A stretch of 31,785 nucleotides of DNA, from assembly GCA_040385875.1 (NCBI GenBank), contig JAZKGO010000146.1:1-31785 (forward strand), given 5' to 3'. Position numbers and translations under genes: made by a program. Below are positions 8,689 to 17,374 of this stretch, piece by piece. Below the pieces are notes generated by a model. The model ran no database searches and had not been told where the DNA came from. It was given only the letters and a program-made list of their open reading frames with translations. This DNA comes from JANMZR01 sp040385875. Its GTDB lineage: Bacteria > Bacteroidota > Bacteroidia > Cytophagales > Spirosomataceae. The first letter of the stretch is position 1, and every line of letters begins with the position of its first letter.

Positions 8689-8882
8689 AAAAATAAGATT
8701 TACCCTCAATTTTGCCAATTAAATTATTAATTCAACCAACCATCTAATTTCCATTTCAAAAAATCAATTATTTCAAAGATTTATTGATATTTGCAAAAGA
8801 ATTCTAATAAAAATGTTTCAATAAAAGCAAATATTTTAACTTTCAAATTCTCAATTATTAATTTATAAACAACTGTAAACAC

Positions 8883-9908
8883 ATGAAATTCACACTATTA
8901 GGTCGAGTATTGATTGCATTAGCCGTAGTGGCTATTTCTTATTTCGGTTTCAAATGGCTGGGTGGTGCCGATTTGATCGAAAACTTCAAAAAAGAGAATA
9001 TTGAGGCTTCTTCTGAGTCAGAAAATGCAACAGATATGGCTACAACTGAAGCCAGTTCTGCTACTTCGGGTGGGGATTCTGAAGCAACAGCAGTAGCAAC
9101 AAAAATTCCATTCACTTATAAACCATTGCCACCAGTAAATGGACGGCTAAAAGGAGTGGTTGAATTAGGGGCTTCGGGTTTTAACTCCTTCATTATCAGA
9201 ATAGATGAGGATAAAAATTGGGCCTTGCAAAAAGCTGAATTTGGGAATAGTTTGGTTTTGGAAAATATGGCTACTGATGATGACGTAAGAATAGGCTTAA
9301 AAAAGTATATTGGCGGAATGCTTGATTTTGGAGTAGGTGGCAAAAATATCCATTTTGTAGTAAGCTCGGGTGCTCAAAAAGCTGAAGGCACTCAAAAAAT
9401 TGTCAAAGCATTGAAGTCGCTCAACTACCAAGTAAATGAAGTAACACCTGAAAAAGAAGGAAAATTGGCGCTAAAATCAGTACTTCCTGCAGATTTTGAA
9501 AGCAACTCATTTGTGGTAGATATTGGCTCAGGTAACACAAAAATATCATGGAAGGAAGGCTCAAGTACCACTGCTTTGGAAACCTATGGAGCGAAATATT
9601 TTCAAAATAATGTTTCCGACGAGAAAGTAAGTTCTGAGGTAATGGCTAAAGCCAAACAAATACCATCAAGCAATCGTAAAACCTGCTTTATAATTGGGGG
9701 GGTGCCATTTGAAATGGCAAAGAAGGTAAGAAATGGCAAAGAAAGATACACTGTTTTGGATGCACCTGATGCTTATAAAATGGAAGAGGCAAAATCAAAA
9801 GCAGGAGTAAATATCTATAAAGCAATTGCACAATCAACTGGTACTCAACAGTTTGTATTTGATTGGGACGCTAATTTTACCATTGGCTTTTTGTTAGAGT
9901 TGCCCTAA
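8883..9908 (+). CDS. Membrane-anchored, divergent Ppx/GppA-like (ASKHA-fold) protein
   Basis: A 341-residue protein with an N-terminal membrane anchor (residues 5-26), then a low-complexity Ser/Thr/Ala/Glu linker (about 40-73), then a globular domain. The domain shows a degenerate actin-like phosphate-1 motif ELGASGFNSFII (94-105), a VVSSGAQKA strand (159-167), EKEGKLAL (190-197) at the place of the GxEEARL catalytic motif of exopolyphosphatases, a phosphate-2 motif VVDIGSGNTKISW (211-223) and IIGGVPFEMA (270-279). This order is that of Ppx/GppA N-terminal domains; there is no C-terminal HD-like domain. Its place straight after ppk1 supports a role in polyphosphate or (p)ppGpp metabolism at the membrane. 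Catalytic competence is not certain, as motifs are degraded; it may be a binding or sensor protein. Confidence 0.6.
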   Translation: MKFTLLGRVLIALAVVAISYFGFKWLGGADLIENFKKENIEASSESENATDMATTEASSATSGGDSEATAVATKIPFTYKPLPPVNGRLKGVVELGASGFNSFIIRIDEDKNWALQKAEFGNSLVLENMATDDDVRIGLKKYIGGMLDFGVGGKNIHFVVSSGAQKAEGTQKIVKALKSLNYQVNEVTPEKEGKLALKSVLPADFESNSFVVDIGSGNTKISWKEGSSTTALETYGAKYFQNNVSDEKVSSEVMAKAKQIPSSNRKTCFIIGGVPFEMAKKVRNGKERYTVLDAPDAYKMEEAKSKAGVNIYKAIAQSTGTQQFVFDWDANFTIGFLLELP

Positions 9909-9931
9909 TTTTTTAGAAATCTAATCAATTT

Positions 9932-9960
9932 GAGGGAGCGGGTCTCCCTCATTTTTTTTT
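9932..9960 (+). terminator. Rho-independent terminator after the Ppx/GppA-like gene
   Basis: GAGGGAG, loop CGGGT, CTCCCTC, one A and nine T. The perfect 7-bp GC-rich stem starts 23 bases past the stop codon. It separates the polyphosphate genes from the next membrane protein gene. Confidence 0.9.
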
Positions 9961-9973
9961 AATCAATTGCCCA

Positions 9974-10474
9974 ATGACCCTCAGAGACCTTTTCCACCAG
10001 GCCGACAACCATCCCATCTGGCTGATTTATTATTTTTGTGCCATTCCAATTGTCTGTTTTTTGCTATTCATTTTGGTGAAAGATTCCAATAAAGCCTACC
10101 GAATCAAATGGATTTTTTCAGTATTGTGTTTTTCTGTAGTGCTGCCAGGAATATTCTCATTGACCTTAAATCTCTATTTATTTTTGTTTGAACGCCAATC
10201 TATTTGGGATTTTAACCTTATTTCGCAAGTATTGCCAATAGCTTCCATGTTGCTAAGCTTGTACCTAATTAGAAAAATCATCGCCTTTGATTATATACCA
10301 GGCTTTGAGAAATTGAGTACCATTTCTACCATTATTTTTGGCATGATGGGCCTATTTTGGATTTTGGATCGCACACATATTTTCGCCTTCTCAATGATAC
10401 CTTTTAGCTTTATTCTCATTGGCTTCGCTGTTTTATTATTAGTTGTGAAGTTTATATTACCCAAATTATTCTGA
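9974..10474 (+). CDS. Multispanning membrane protein of unknown function
   Basis: A 166-residue, very hydrophobic protein with about five predicted helices: roughly residues 15-36 (IWLIYYFCAIPIVCFLLFIL), 44-72, 84-98, 114-130 and 137-163. A short polar N terminus MTLRDLFHQADNHP precedes the first helix. There are no cysteine or histidine clusters and no catalytic motif I can see. The ATG at 9974 starts only 13 bases after the terminator T-run, so its transcript must start within or before the terminator, or depend on readthrough. It ends 138 bases before the nucleoside transporter on the same strand. I do not recognise the family. Confidence 0.7.
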   Translation: MTLRDLFHQADNHPIWLIYYFCAIPIVCFLLFILVKDSNKAYRIKWIFSVLCFSVVLPGIFSLTLNLYLFLFERQSIWDFNLISQVLPIASMLLSLYLIRKIIAFDYIPGFEKLSTISTIIFGMMGLFWILDRTHIFAFSMIPFSFILIGFAVLLLVVKFILPKLF

Positions 10475-10533
10475 AAAAGGCCTAAGATTTGCGTGAAAGT
10501 TGGCAAATTATCGAGGATTTTCTCCAAATTTGT

Positions 10534-10541
10534 TATCTTTG
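10534..10541 (+). promoter_or_regulatory. Probable Bacteroidota -7 box for the nucleoside transporter
   Basis: TATCTTTG matches TAnnTTTG and lies 71 bases before the ATG at 10613. I see no matching -33 TTG at the expected distance, so this is a partial promoter match only. Confidence 0.35.
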
Positions 10542-10612
10542 GTTTTGCAATTATTAATCTATAAGCAGAAAAATTTTAATAAATTTCATTCCCCAAACTA
10601 TACTATAATTCT

Positions 10613-11854
10613 ATGGATCGGTTCACAGGCCTGATAGGCATTATTTTGATATTGGCAATTGCCTATGCCCTCTCAAATAATCGTAAAGCAATTAATTTTC
10701 GTACCGTAGGAGTGGGTTTGGCGATGCAAGCAGTTTTAGCCATTTTTATTTTGAAGACGCCAGTCGGTCAATTAATCTTTTCAAAATTGGGGCAATGGGT
10801 TACTAGAATAATTAATTTCAGTAATGAGGGAGCAAAGTTTGTTTTTGGGCCCTTGGCAGAGAGCGAAATTGTGTCCAAAGCTTTTGGGGGAGGAGGGTTT
10901 ATTTTCTTTTTTAATATTATCCCTACCATCATTTTTGTGGCAGTTTTAGTTAATATCTGTTACTATATAGGGTTAATGCAATTTGTGGTAAAAATATTGG
11001 CTCGAGGCATGAAAGCTTTGATGGGTATTTCTGGTTCAGAGGCCCTTTCTAATATTTCTTCAGCCTTTGTGGGTCAGGTGGAAGCCCAAATTATGATAAA
11101 GCCTTATCTAAAAGGGATGACAAATTCTGAGCTAATCGCTTCAATGTCAGGTAGTTTTGCCTGTATTGCAGGTGGAGTAATGGCTACCTATATTCAATTT
11201 GGAGTTTCTGCTGAATATTTAATTGCTGCCAGTATTATGGCCGCACCGGGTGCTATGGCTATTGCTAAAATTGTCTATCCAGAAACCGAAGAATCCGAAA
11301 CTAAGGGAACGGTAACCCTCAAAGTAGCTAAGGAACATACCAACCTGATTGATGCAATTTCTGCAGGTTGTAGTGATGGCCTCAAGGTTGGGCTCAATGT
11401 GTTGGCAATGCTGGTGGGTTTTTTGGCCTTAATTGCTTTTTTGAATTTTGGATTGGGTAAAATTGGGGGTTCGGTGGGCTTTCCAAGTCTAAGTTTTGAC
11501 TCGATTTTAGGCTATTTATTTGCAGGCTTCGCTTGGTGCATGGGAGTGCCTGCCAGTGAAATAGTACAAGCGGGCTCATTGATGGGGACCAAATTAGCCG
11601 CCAATGAATTTGTGGCTTATCTAAACCTTTCGCCGATGATAAAAGCGGGTACACTCAGCCCAAAAACGATTGCTATTGTAAGTTTTGCACTCTGCGGCTT
11701 TGCTAATTTTGGCTCATTAGGTATTCAAGTTGGAGGTATTTCCGCTTTAGAACCAAGCCGTCGGGCTGATCTTACGAAACTGGCATTCCGTGCCCTAATC
11801 TGTGGAACATTGGCCAGCTATATGAGCGCTACCTTGGCTGGCTTGTTGTTTTAG
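10613..11854 (+). CDS. Concentrative nucleoside transporter, CNT/NupC family
   Basis: A 413-residue inner-membrane symporter importing nucleosides with Na+ or H+. Hallmarks are the N-terminal helix GLIGIILILAIAYALSNNRK, the paired re-entrant gate SEALSNISSAFVGQVEAQIM (nucleoside-binding Gln-x-Glu), IKPYLKGMTNSELIASMSGSFACIAGGVMATY, and the second gate region AANEFVAYLNL followed by ALCGFANFGSLGIQVGG. Length is typical of the bacterial family. Most relatives read GQTEAP at the first gate, whereas this has GQVEAQ, which may shift base or cation preference. A single gene with its own likely promoter; the nucleoside range cannot be told from sequence alone. Confidence 0.92.
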   Translation: MDRFTGLIGIILILAIAYALSNNRKAINFRTVGVGLAMQAVLAIFILKTPVGQLIFSKLGQWVTRIINFSNEGAKFVFGPLAESEIVSKAFGGGGFIFFFNIIPTIIFVAVLVNICYYIGLMQFVVKILARGMKALMGISGSEALSNISSAFVGQVEAQIMIKPYLKGMTNSELIASMSGSFACIAGGVMATYIQFGVSAEYLIAASIMAAPGAMAIAKIVYPETEESETKGTVTLKVAKEHTNLIDAISAGCSDGLKVGLNVLAMLVGFLALIAFLNFGLGKIGGSVGFPSLSFDSILGYLFAGFAWCMGVPASEIVQAGSLMGTKLAANEFVAYLNLSPMIKAGTLSPKTIAIVSFALCGFANFGSLGIQVGGISALEPSRRADLTKLAFRALICGTLASYMSATLAGLLF

Positions 11855-12017
11855 GTGCGAGATTTTTGACTTAGTTAACATTTCATAGGAAGTAGTATCT
11901 AATATTAAAACAAGAAACTACTGATTTCAGCTATATTCTTACTTTCGCTCAGAACACTTTTTAGAATTTTGATAAGTTAAAAAATCTAATTTCGTAAATT
12001 AGCATAAAAAATACTTT

Positions 12018-14216
12018 ATCAAAACCCTCTTAATCACACCGCCGTTTACCCAACTGAATACTCCCTATCCAGCTACAGCTTATATTAAGGGTTTTTTGAA
12101 TATCAAAGGGTATGAATCCTATCAAATGGATTTGGGCTTAGAGGTAATTCTTCAATTATTTTCTAACAAAGGCCTCATTGATTTATTTGGAAAAATTAGG
12201 GAGAATAATTCAACAGATCTTTCCGATAATTCGCTCAGAATCATTGCCTTAAAGAATGATTATATCAATACCATTGATGCTGTCATTCTCTTTTTACAAG
12301 GTAAGAATCCCACCCTTTCCTATCTGATTTGTCAGGAAGATTTTCTGCCAGAGGCCAGCCGATTTGCCCAATTAGAAGAGCTTGATTGGGCTTTTGGTTC
12401 AATGGGCAATCAAGATAAAGCCAAACATTTGGCTACATTGTATTTGGAAGACCTTTCTGATTTGATTATCGAATGTATTGACTCCCATTTTGGTTTTAGT
12501 AGATATGCTGAGCGGTTGGGGCGATCGGCTAATAGTTTTGATGAATTGTATTCGGCTCTCAATCAAACACCTACCTATATTGATGAATTATCGATTCAAC
12601 TTTTAAGCAAAAAATTAAACGAATATAAACCCGATTTAGTGGGTTTTTCGGTTCCCTTTCCTGGCAATTTATATGCGGCTTTCCGATCGGCCCAATGGCT
12701 AAAAAAGGCATTACCAAGCATTAAAATTGTAATGGGTGGAGGATTTCCCAATACTGAATTACGTTCCGTTTCAGATCCAAGAGTTTTTGAGTTTTTTGAT
12801 TTTATTACTTTGGATGATGGAGAAGCCCCTTTTGAAAACTTGCTGCAACATCTTGAAAATAAGCGAGATATAACTGATTTGAAACGCACTTTTGCCTTGA
12901 TTAATGGCAAAGTAGTCTATATAAATAATAGTAAAACAAATGATTATCCACAAAGTAAAGTGGGTACACCTGATTATTCGGATTTGCTACTTGATCAATA
13001 CATTTCTGTGATCGAAATTGCAAATCCTATGCATCGAATGTGGAGTGATGGCCGGTGGAATAAGCTCACCATGGCGCACGGCTGCTATTGGGGCAAATGC
13101 ACATTTTGCGATATTTCACTTGACTATATCAAAAATTACGAACCCATTTCAGCCAAAATTTTGGTAGATCGAATGGAAGAAATGATGGGCCAAACAGGTC
13201 AATCAGGCTTTCATTTTGTAGACGAAGCTGCCCCGCCCGCACTCATGCGGGAGCTGGCTCTTGAGATTATTCGTAGAAACCTCACCCTTACTTGGTGGAC
13301 TAATATTCGGTTTGAAAAAAACTTTACCCATGACCTATGCCAATTGTTAAAAGCTTCGGGCTGCATTGCCATTTCGGGTGGCCTTGAGGTAGCTTCTGAC
13401 AGATTATTGGAATTGATTCAAAAAGGGGTGACTGTGGCACAAGTAGCCCAAGTGGCTCATCATTTTACTGAGGCGGGCATCATGGTGCACGCTTATCTGA
13501 TGTATGGTTTCCCCACTCAAACGGCTCAGGAGACAATCGACTCGTTAGAAATGGTGCGACAAATGTTTGAGCAAGGGATTTTGCAGTCGGCGTATTGGCA
13601 TCAATTTGCAATGACAGCCCATGCACCGGTTGGCATGTACCCTGAGCAATTTGGAGTCCAAAAAGTATCGGCTCAATTAGGGAGTTTTGCCAATAATGAT
13701 TTAGTGCATATTGATCCAAAAGGTGCTGACCATGAGGCATTTAGCTTTGGGTTGAAAAAATCACTCTATAATTTTATGCATGGTATTGGATTTGAATTTC
13801 CATTGAATAATTGGTTTGAATTTAAAGTGCCCAAGACGAAAATTGCGCCAGATTTTATTGAGAAATCCCTAGAAAATTCTTATTATTTTGAGCAATTGAA
13901 GCCAAGCCATAAAATGGTTTGGTTGGGCAATCAACCCTCTATTGAATATTTTACCAAAAACAAAAAAGGCCAATCATTTAATTTGGCAACGTTGAAGTTT
14001 TATGGAAAAAAAGAATCGTTTGAAATTACAATTGATTCAATTTCAAGTGAATGGCTTGCCAAAATTTTGAAACGGACCTCAGTTAAAAATGAGAAGAATC
14101 TGACCATAAAAGAAATCAGAGAGAGCTATGAAGCGATTGGATTAGAAGATTTTGAATTATTTTTGTACAACAAACCAGCCAATAAACTATTGGAAATGGG
14201 ATGGTTGATATTATAA
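12018..14216 (+). CDS. B12-binding-type radical SAM protein with AUC at the expected start
   Basis: The first standard start codon is a TTG at 12096 (706 residues), but the frame is open from 12003 and encodes IKTLLITPPFTQLNTPYPAT, a typical first strand and loop of the cobalamin-binding-like domain. I therefore place the start at the ATC of 12018 (732 residues). The N-terminal Rossmann-like domain includes DLVGFSVPFPGNLYAAFRSA and IVMGGGFPNTE. The radical SAM core has HGCYWGKCTFCDI; the cysteines are spaced CX4CX2C (codons at 13083, 13098, 13107), not the usual CX3CX2C. It also has FHFVDEAAPPALM and a GGLEVASDRLL strand. No DxHxxG cobalamin motif is seen. Function unknown; likely methylation or another radical reaction. 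It stands alone, 56 bases before the GNAT-like gene. Confidence 0.85.
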   Translation: MKTLLITPPFTQLNTPYPATAYIKGFLNIKGYESYQMDLGLEVILQLFSNKGLIDLFGKIRENNSTDLSDNSLRIIALKNDYINTIDAVILFLQGKNPTLSYLICQEDFLPEASRFAQLEELDWAFGSMGNQDKAKHLATLYLEDLSDLIIECIDSHFGFSRYAERLGRSANSFDELYSALNQTPTYIDELSIQLLSKKLNEYKPDLVGFSVPFPGNLYAAFRSAQWLKKALPSIKIVMGGGFPNTELRSVSDPRVFEFFDFITLDDGEAPFENLLQHLENKRDITDLKRTFALINGKVVYINNSKTNDYPQSKVGTPDYSDLLLDQYISVIEIANPMHRMWSDGRWNKLTMAHGCYWGKCTFCDISLDYIKNYEPISAKILVDRMEEMMGQTGQSGFHFVDEAAPPALMRELALEIIRRNLTLTWWTNIRFEKNFTHDLCQLLKASGCIAISGGLEVASDRLLELIQKGVTVAQVAQVAHHFTEAGIMVHAYLMYGFPTQTAQETIDSLEMVRQMFEQGILQSAYWHQFAMTAHAPVGMYPEQFGVQKVSAQLGSFANNDLVHIDPKGADHEAFSFGLKKSLYNFMHGIGFEFPLNNWFEFKVPKTKIAPDFIEKSLENSYYFEQLKPSHKMVWLGNQPSIEYFTKNKKGQSFNLATLKFYGKKESFEITIDSISSEWLAKILKRTSVKNEKNLTIKEIRESYEAIGLEDFELFLYNKPANKLLEMGWLIL

Positions 14217-14272
14217 AAAATTACTTTCCCCTAACTATAATTGAGATTTTTATTAAACTAAGTATTATATAA

Positions 14273-15391
14273 ATGATTGAAATAAAGGAAGTTACAGATG
14301 AAAATTGCATGAGAGATTTTGTGAAATTTCCTTTCGAAATTTACAAGGGTTCGCCCTATTGGGTACCACCAATTATTGACGATGAAGTGGCGAGTTTCGA
14401 TAAAACAAAAAACCCTGTGTTTGAGCATGCAGATGGGCGTTACTTTTTAGCTTACCAAAATGGTAAAATTGTGGGTAGAGTCGCCGCTCTTTTGAATTGG
14501 CAAGAGATTAAAGATCAGGGAGTTAAAAAAATTCGCTTTGGCTGGTGGGATGTGGTGGATGATGTAAATGTTACCCGCCTTTTATTAGAAAAAGTGGCCG
14601 AAATTGGTCGTGAAAATAACTTGGAATATATGGAAGGGCCTATGGGCTTTTCCAACTTAGACAAAGTAGGAGTGCTTACTTATGGCTTCGATCATATTGG
14701 CACCATGATTACCTGGTACAATCACCCCTATTATTCACAACATCTTGAAAGTCTGGGTTTTGTGAAAGAGAAAGAATATTTGGAAAATAAAATGTTACTT
14801 GAAAACATCGATCCAGAAACTTTCAGAAGGCCACAGGAATTGATAAAGAAGCGTTATAAATTAAAGGAATTGAATTTCACGAAAACGAAAGATATTTTCC
14901 CTTATGTTGATAAGATGTTTGATCTCTTCAATGAATCGTATTCCAAATTATCCAGTTTCGTGGCGATTACAGATGTTCAAAAGGAATATTTTAAGAAGAA
15001 ATACATCAGTTTTATCAACCCCGAATACATCAAGTTTGTAGAGGATGAAAATCATAATTTAGTAGCTTTTGCAATTGTAATGCCTTCATTTTCAAAGGCT
15101 TTGCAAAAGGCCAATGGCAAACTTTTCCCTATTGGTTTTCTGCATTTATTAAAAGCAAAATATTTCAATGATGAGGTTTGTTTTTATCTGATCGGAGTGC
15201 ACCCAAGCTACCAAGGGAAGGGGGTTCACGCTATTATTTTCAACGAATATTATAATACCGTAAAAGCCAAAGGCGTGATAACACTCATTCGTACCCCAGA
15301 ATTAGAGGAAAATACCGCCATTGCAAGTATTTGGAAGGATTTTAAACCCGTGACCCATCAACGAAGAAGAACTTATCGAAAGGATTTGTAA
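14273..15391 (+). CDS. GNAT-like acyltransferase family protein
   Basis: A 372-residue protein with two GNAT-type halves. The first half contains YFLAYQNGKIVGRVAALLN, a beta4-beta5-like strand pair, and YMEGPMGFSNLDKVGVLTYGF. The second half has FYLIGVHPSYQGKGVHAIIF (around residues 302-321), whose Q-G-K-G loop is the pyrophosphate-binding site for acetyl-CoA. This layout is that of the bacterial YghO-like proteins of about 370-390 residues; no substrate is known to me for them. It follows the radical SAM gene by 56 bases on the same strand and could be cotranscribed. It converges with the acyl-CoA dehydrogenase gene, only 10 bases apart. Confidence 0.75.
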   Translation: MIEIKEVTDENCMRDFVKFPFEIYKGSPYWVPPIIDDEVASFDKTKNPVFEHADGRYFLAYQNGKIVGRVAALLNWQEIKDQGVKKIRFGWWDVVDDVNVTRLLLEKVAEIGRENNLEYMEGPMGFSNLDKVGVLTYGFDHIGTMITWYNHPYYSQHLESLGFVKEKEYLENKMLLENIDPETFRRPQELIKKRYKLKELNFTKTKDIFPYVDKMFDLFNESYSKLSSFVAITDVQKEYFKKKYISFINPEYIKFVEDENHNLVAFAIVMPSFSKALQKANGKLFPIGFLHLLKAKYFNDEVCFYLIGVHPSYQGKGVHAIIFNEYYNTVKAKGVITLIRTPELEENTAIASIWKDFKPVTHQRRRTYRKDL

Positions 15392-15401
15392 TAGGCAATC
15401 A

Positions 15402-17210
15402 CTAAAACCAATTGGGTTGCATATCAATTGTTACTTGATTTTTACTCATTAATCTTTCGGCCAAATAGTCAATCTTAATCAACTCATATTCATAAAAATA
15501 GGCCATTGTTTGCAATTTTCCATGATAAAAGTCAGCCTCAACGGAATTGATTTTCAATGTTTTATGAGCAGCAATGCCCTGTAAAAGCCATTGCCAAGCA
15601 ATTGTCAAAATCCCTGTCATTTCCAAATAGATGGTGGCATCTGATAGAAATACCTCCGTATCTTTTTGAGCAATTAGGAAGAGGCGCTGAGTAACTTCAC
15701 TTACTTTTAGCTGATACTTTTGTAGCTTTTTACCAAAAGGGTTTAGCTCTTCTGAATGGGTGGATTGGGCGATGGTTTCAGATAGTTCAGCCATGAAAAA
15801 CAATAATGCTTGGCTATTTTTCATCAGCGTTTTTCTTCCCAATAAATCCAATCCATGGATACCAGTTGTACCCTCGTGGATGGGGTGAATTCTCGCTTCT
15901 CGATAATATTGCTCAACTGGAAAATCCGTCGTATAGCCTGCTCCGCCCAATATTTGAACGGCTGCAGAGGTACTTAGGCAACCCATTTCTGAAGGATATG
16001 ATTTGGCAATTGGGGTGAGTAAATCTAACAATAATTCATATTTTTCTTTTTCCTCTCCCTCTGTCACATGAGCCAAGTCAGCATACTTGCTGCACTGTAA
16101 GATTAGAGATAAGGAGCCTTCTACTACGGCTTTTTGAAATAGCAACATTCGTTTTACATCGGCATGAGCAATAATTGGCACTTGCGGTTTGGATACGTCT
16201 TTATCTGATATTTTTCTGCCTTGTAATCGCTGTTTAGCATATTCAAGCGAGGTATAGAATGCCGCCGTAGCGATGGCCACGGCATTCATGCCTACACCCA
16301 AACGAGCCTCGTTCATCATCTGAAACATATATTTGAGCCCTTGGTTGGCTTCGCCCACTAAATATCCCTCACAATTATGAGAGGCACCCATCATCAGATG
16401 AGCAATGGGAGCTCCCTTATAACCCATTTTATGGTAAATTCCAGCCGTGACCACATCATTGCTAACTAGTTGATTATTAGAAGATAATCTGTTTTTAGGT
16501 ACCACAAATAAAGAGATTCCTTTAGCTCCGGCTGGACTTCCTTTTATTTTGGCAAGCATCAAATGAACTATGTTTTCGCATTGATCATGATCACCAGCCG
16601 AAATAAATATTTTTTGACCAGAAATTTGATAAGTCCCCTCTTTTTCAGTGATTTCGGCCGAAGTGCTTATATCGGAAAGTGAACTACCCGCATCGGGCTC
16701 AGTTAAAGCCATTGTACCCTGCCAAAGACCTGCATACATATTGGGTAAAAAAGTCTCTTTCAAATTTTCATTGCCGAAGCTACGTATTAAGTTGGCGGCT
16801 CCAGTGGTTAAAAAGGGGAATACTGAGGCAGAATAGTTGGCTGCTTGAAATATAAAGGCAGCAGTATTTAGGAGGGTTACCGGAAGTTGTTGGCCACCCT
16901 CGTCAAAACTAAAGCCCGCATTAATCCAGCCATCGTTTCCAAATTTTTTGATAATATCTCTCATCCCTGGATGAATTCTGATAGTACCCCCCACCAACTG
17001 CGGCTCATTTCTATCCATTTCTGTCAAAAGTGGTCGGAGCATTTTAGTAGCAATCATCTCAGCTGAGTCCAACACCATTCCAAAAGTTTCGGTGTTATGT
17101 TCCTGAAAGTAGGGATATTGGCCCAATTTTTCAATTTCTAAGACTTCGTATAATAGAAAGTTTAGATTCTGCTTTGAAAAGAAAGGTGAATTCTGACTCA
17201 TAAATGACAC
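15402..17210 (-). CDS. Acyl-CoA dehydrogenase with extended C-terminal domain
   Basis: A 602-residue flavoprotein of fatty-acid beta-oxidation. ALTEPDAGSSLSDIST (168-183) is the flavin/substrate signature 1. QILGGAGYTTDFPVEQYYREAR (419-440) and IHPIHEGTTGIHGLDLLGRK carry the C-terminal signature, with Glu446 at the position of the catalytic base. After about residue 460 comes an extra helical domain of some 140 residues, as in the longer acyl-CoA dehydrogenases with an AcdA-like C terminus. It feeds electrons to ETF. The start ATG gives MSFMSQNSPFFSKQNLNFLL. It is preceded by an inverted repeat at 17260-17281, a possible operator. The upstream reverse gene ends at its own terminator, so this is probably an independent unit. 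Confidence 0.93.
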   Translation of the reverse strand: MSFMSQNSPFFSKQNLNFLLYEVLEIEKLGQYPYFQEHNTETFGMVLDSAEMIATKMLRPLLTEMDRNEPQLVGGTIRIHPGMRDIIKKFGNDGWINAGFSFDEGGQQLPVTLLNTAAFIFQAANYSASVFPFLTTGAANLIRSFGNENLKETFLPNMYAGLWQGTMALTEPDAGSSLSDISTSAEITEKEGTYQISGQKIFISAGDHDQCENIVHLMLAKIKGSPAGAKGISLFVVPKNRLSSNNQLVSNDVVTAGIYHKMGYKGAPIAHLMMGASHNCEGYLVGEANQGLKYMFQMMNEARLGVGMNAVAIATAAFYTSLEYAKQRLQGRKISDKDVSKPQVPIIAHADVKRMLLFQKAVVEGSLSLILQCSKYADLAHVTEGEEKEKYELLLDLLTPIAKSYPSEMGCLSTSAAVQILGGAGYTTDFPVEQYYREARIHPIHEGTTGIHGLDLLGRKTLMKNSQALLFFMAELSETIAQSTHSEELNPFGKKLQKYQLKVSEVTQRLFLIAQKDTEVFLSDATIYLEMTGILTIAWQWLLQGIAAHKTLKINSVEADFYHGKLQTMAYFYEYELIKIDYLAERLMSKNQVTIDMQPNWF

Positions 17211-17259
17211 ATTTTATTGAATGAAAGGGATGTTTACACTAAGTTACAAAAAGGGAATG

Positions 17260-17281
17260 AAAGTCAGATTTTTTTGACTTT
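17260..17281. promoter_or_regulatory. Inverted repeat upstream of the acyl-CoA dehydrogenase
   Basis: AAAGTCA, 8-base spacer GATTTTTT, TGACTTT: a perfect 7-8-7 inverted repeat ending 50 bases before the acyl-CoA dehydrogenase start on the reverse strand. It may be an operator; a weak hairpin is the alternative. No matching regulator is in the window. Confidence 0.4.
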
Positions 17282-17321
17282 AGTAATCGGAGCAAAGCCA
17301 TTTATCTACACCTATTTACAC

Positions 17322-17356
17322 AAAAAAGCCCCCATAAGCAAATATAGAGGCCTTTT
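17322..17356 (-). terminator. Intrinsic terminator for the exported repeat protein gene
   Basis: On the reverse strand AAAAG, G, CCUC pairs with GGGG, G, CUUUU around a 13-base loop, followed by a T-run. The stem has nine pairs with one G-G mismatch and one G-U pair. It lies 18 bases past the stop codon of the 17375-18184 gene. Confidence 0.6.
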
Positions 17357-17374
17357 GATGAAATATTTTTGAAT

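Noticed and set aside
12944..12952. Perfect DnaA-box consensus TTATCCACA
   Set aside because: It is a single copy inside the radical SAM coding region, with no other boxes, AT-rich unwinding element or dnaA gene nearby; chance is the better explanation. gyrB alone does not mark an origin.
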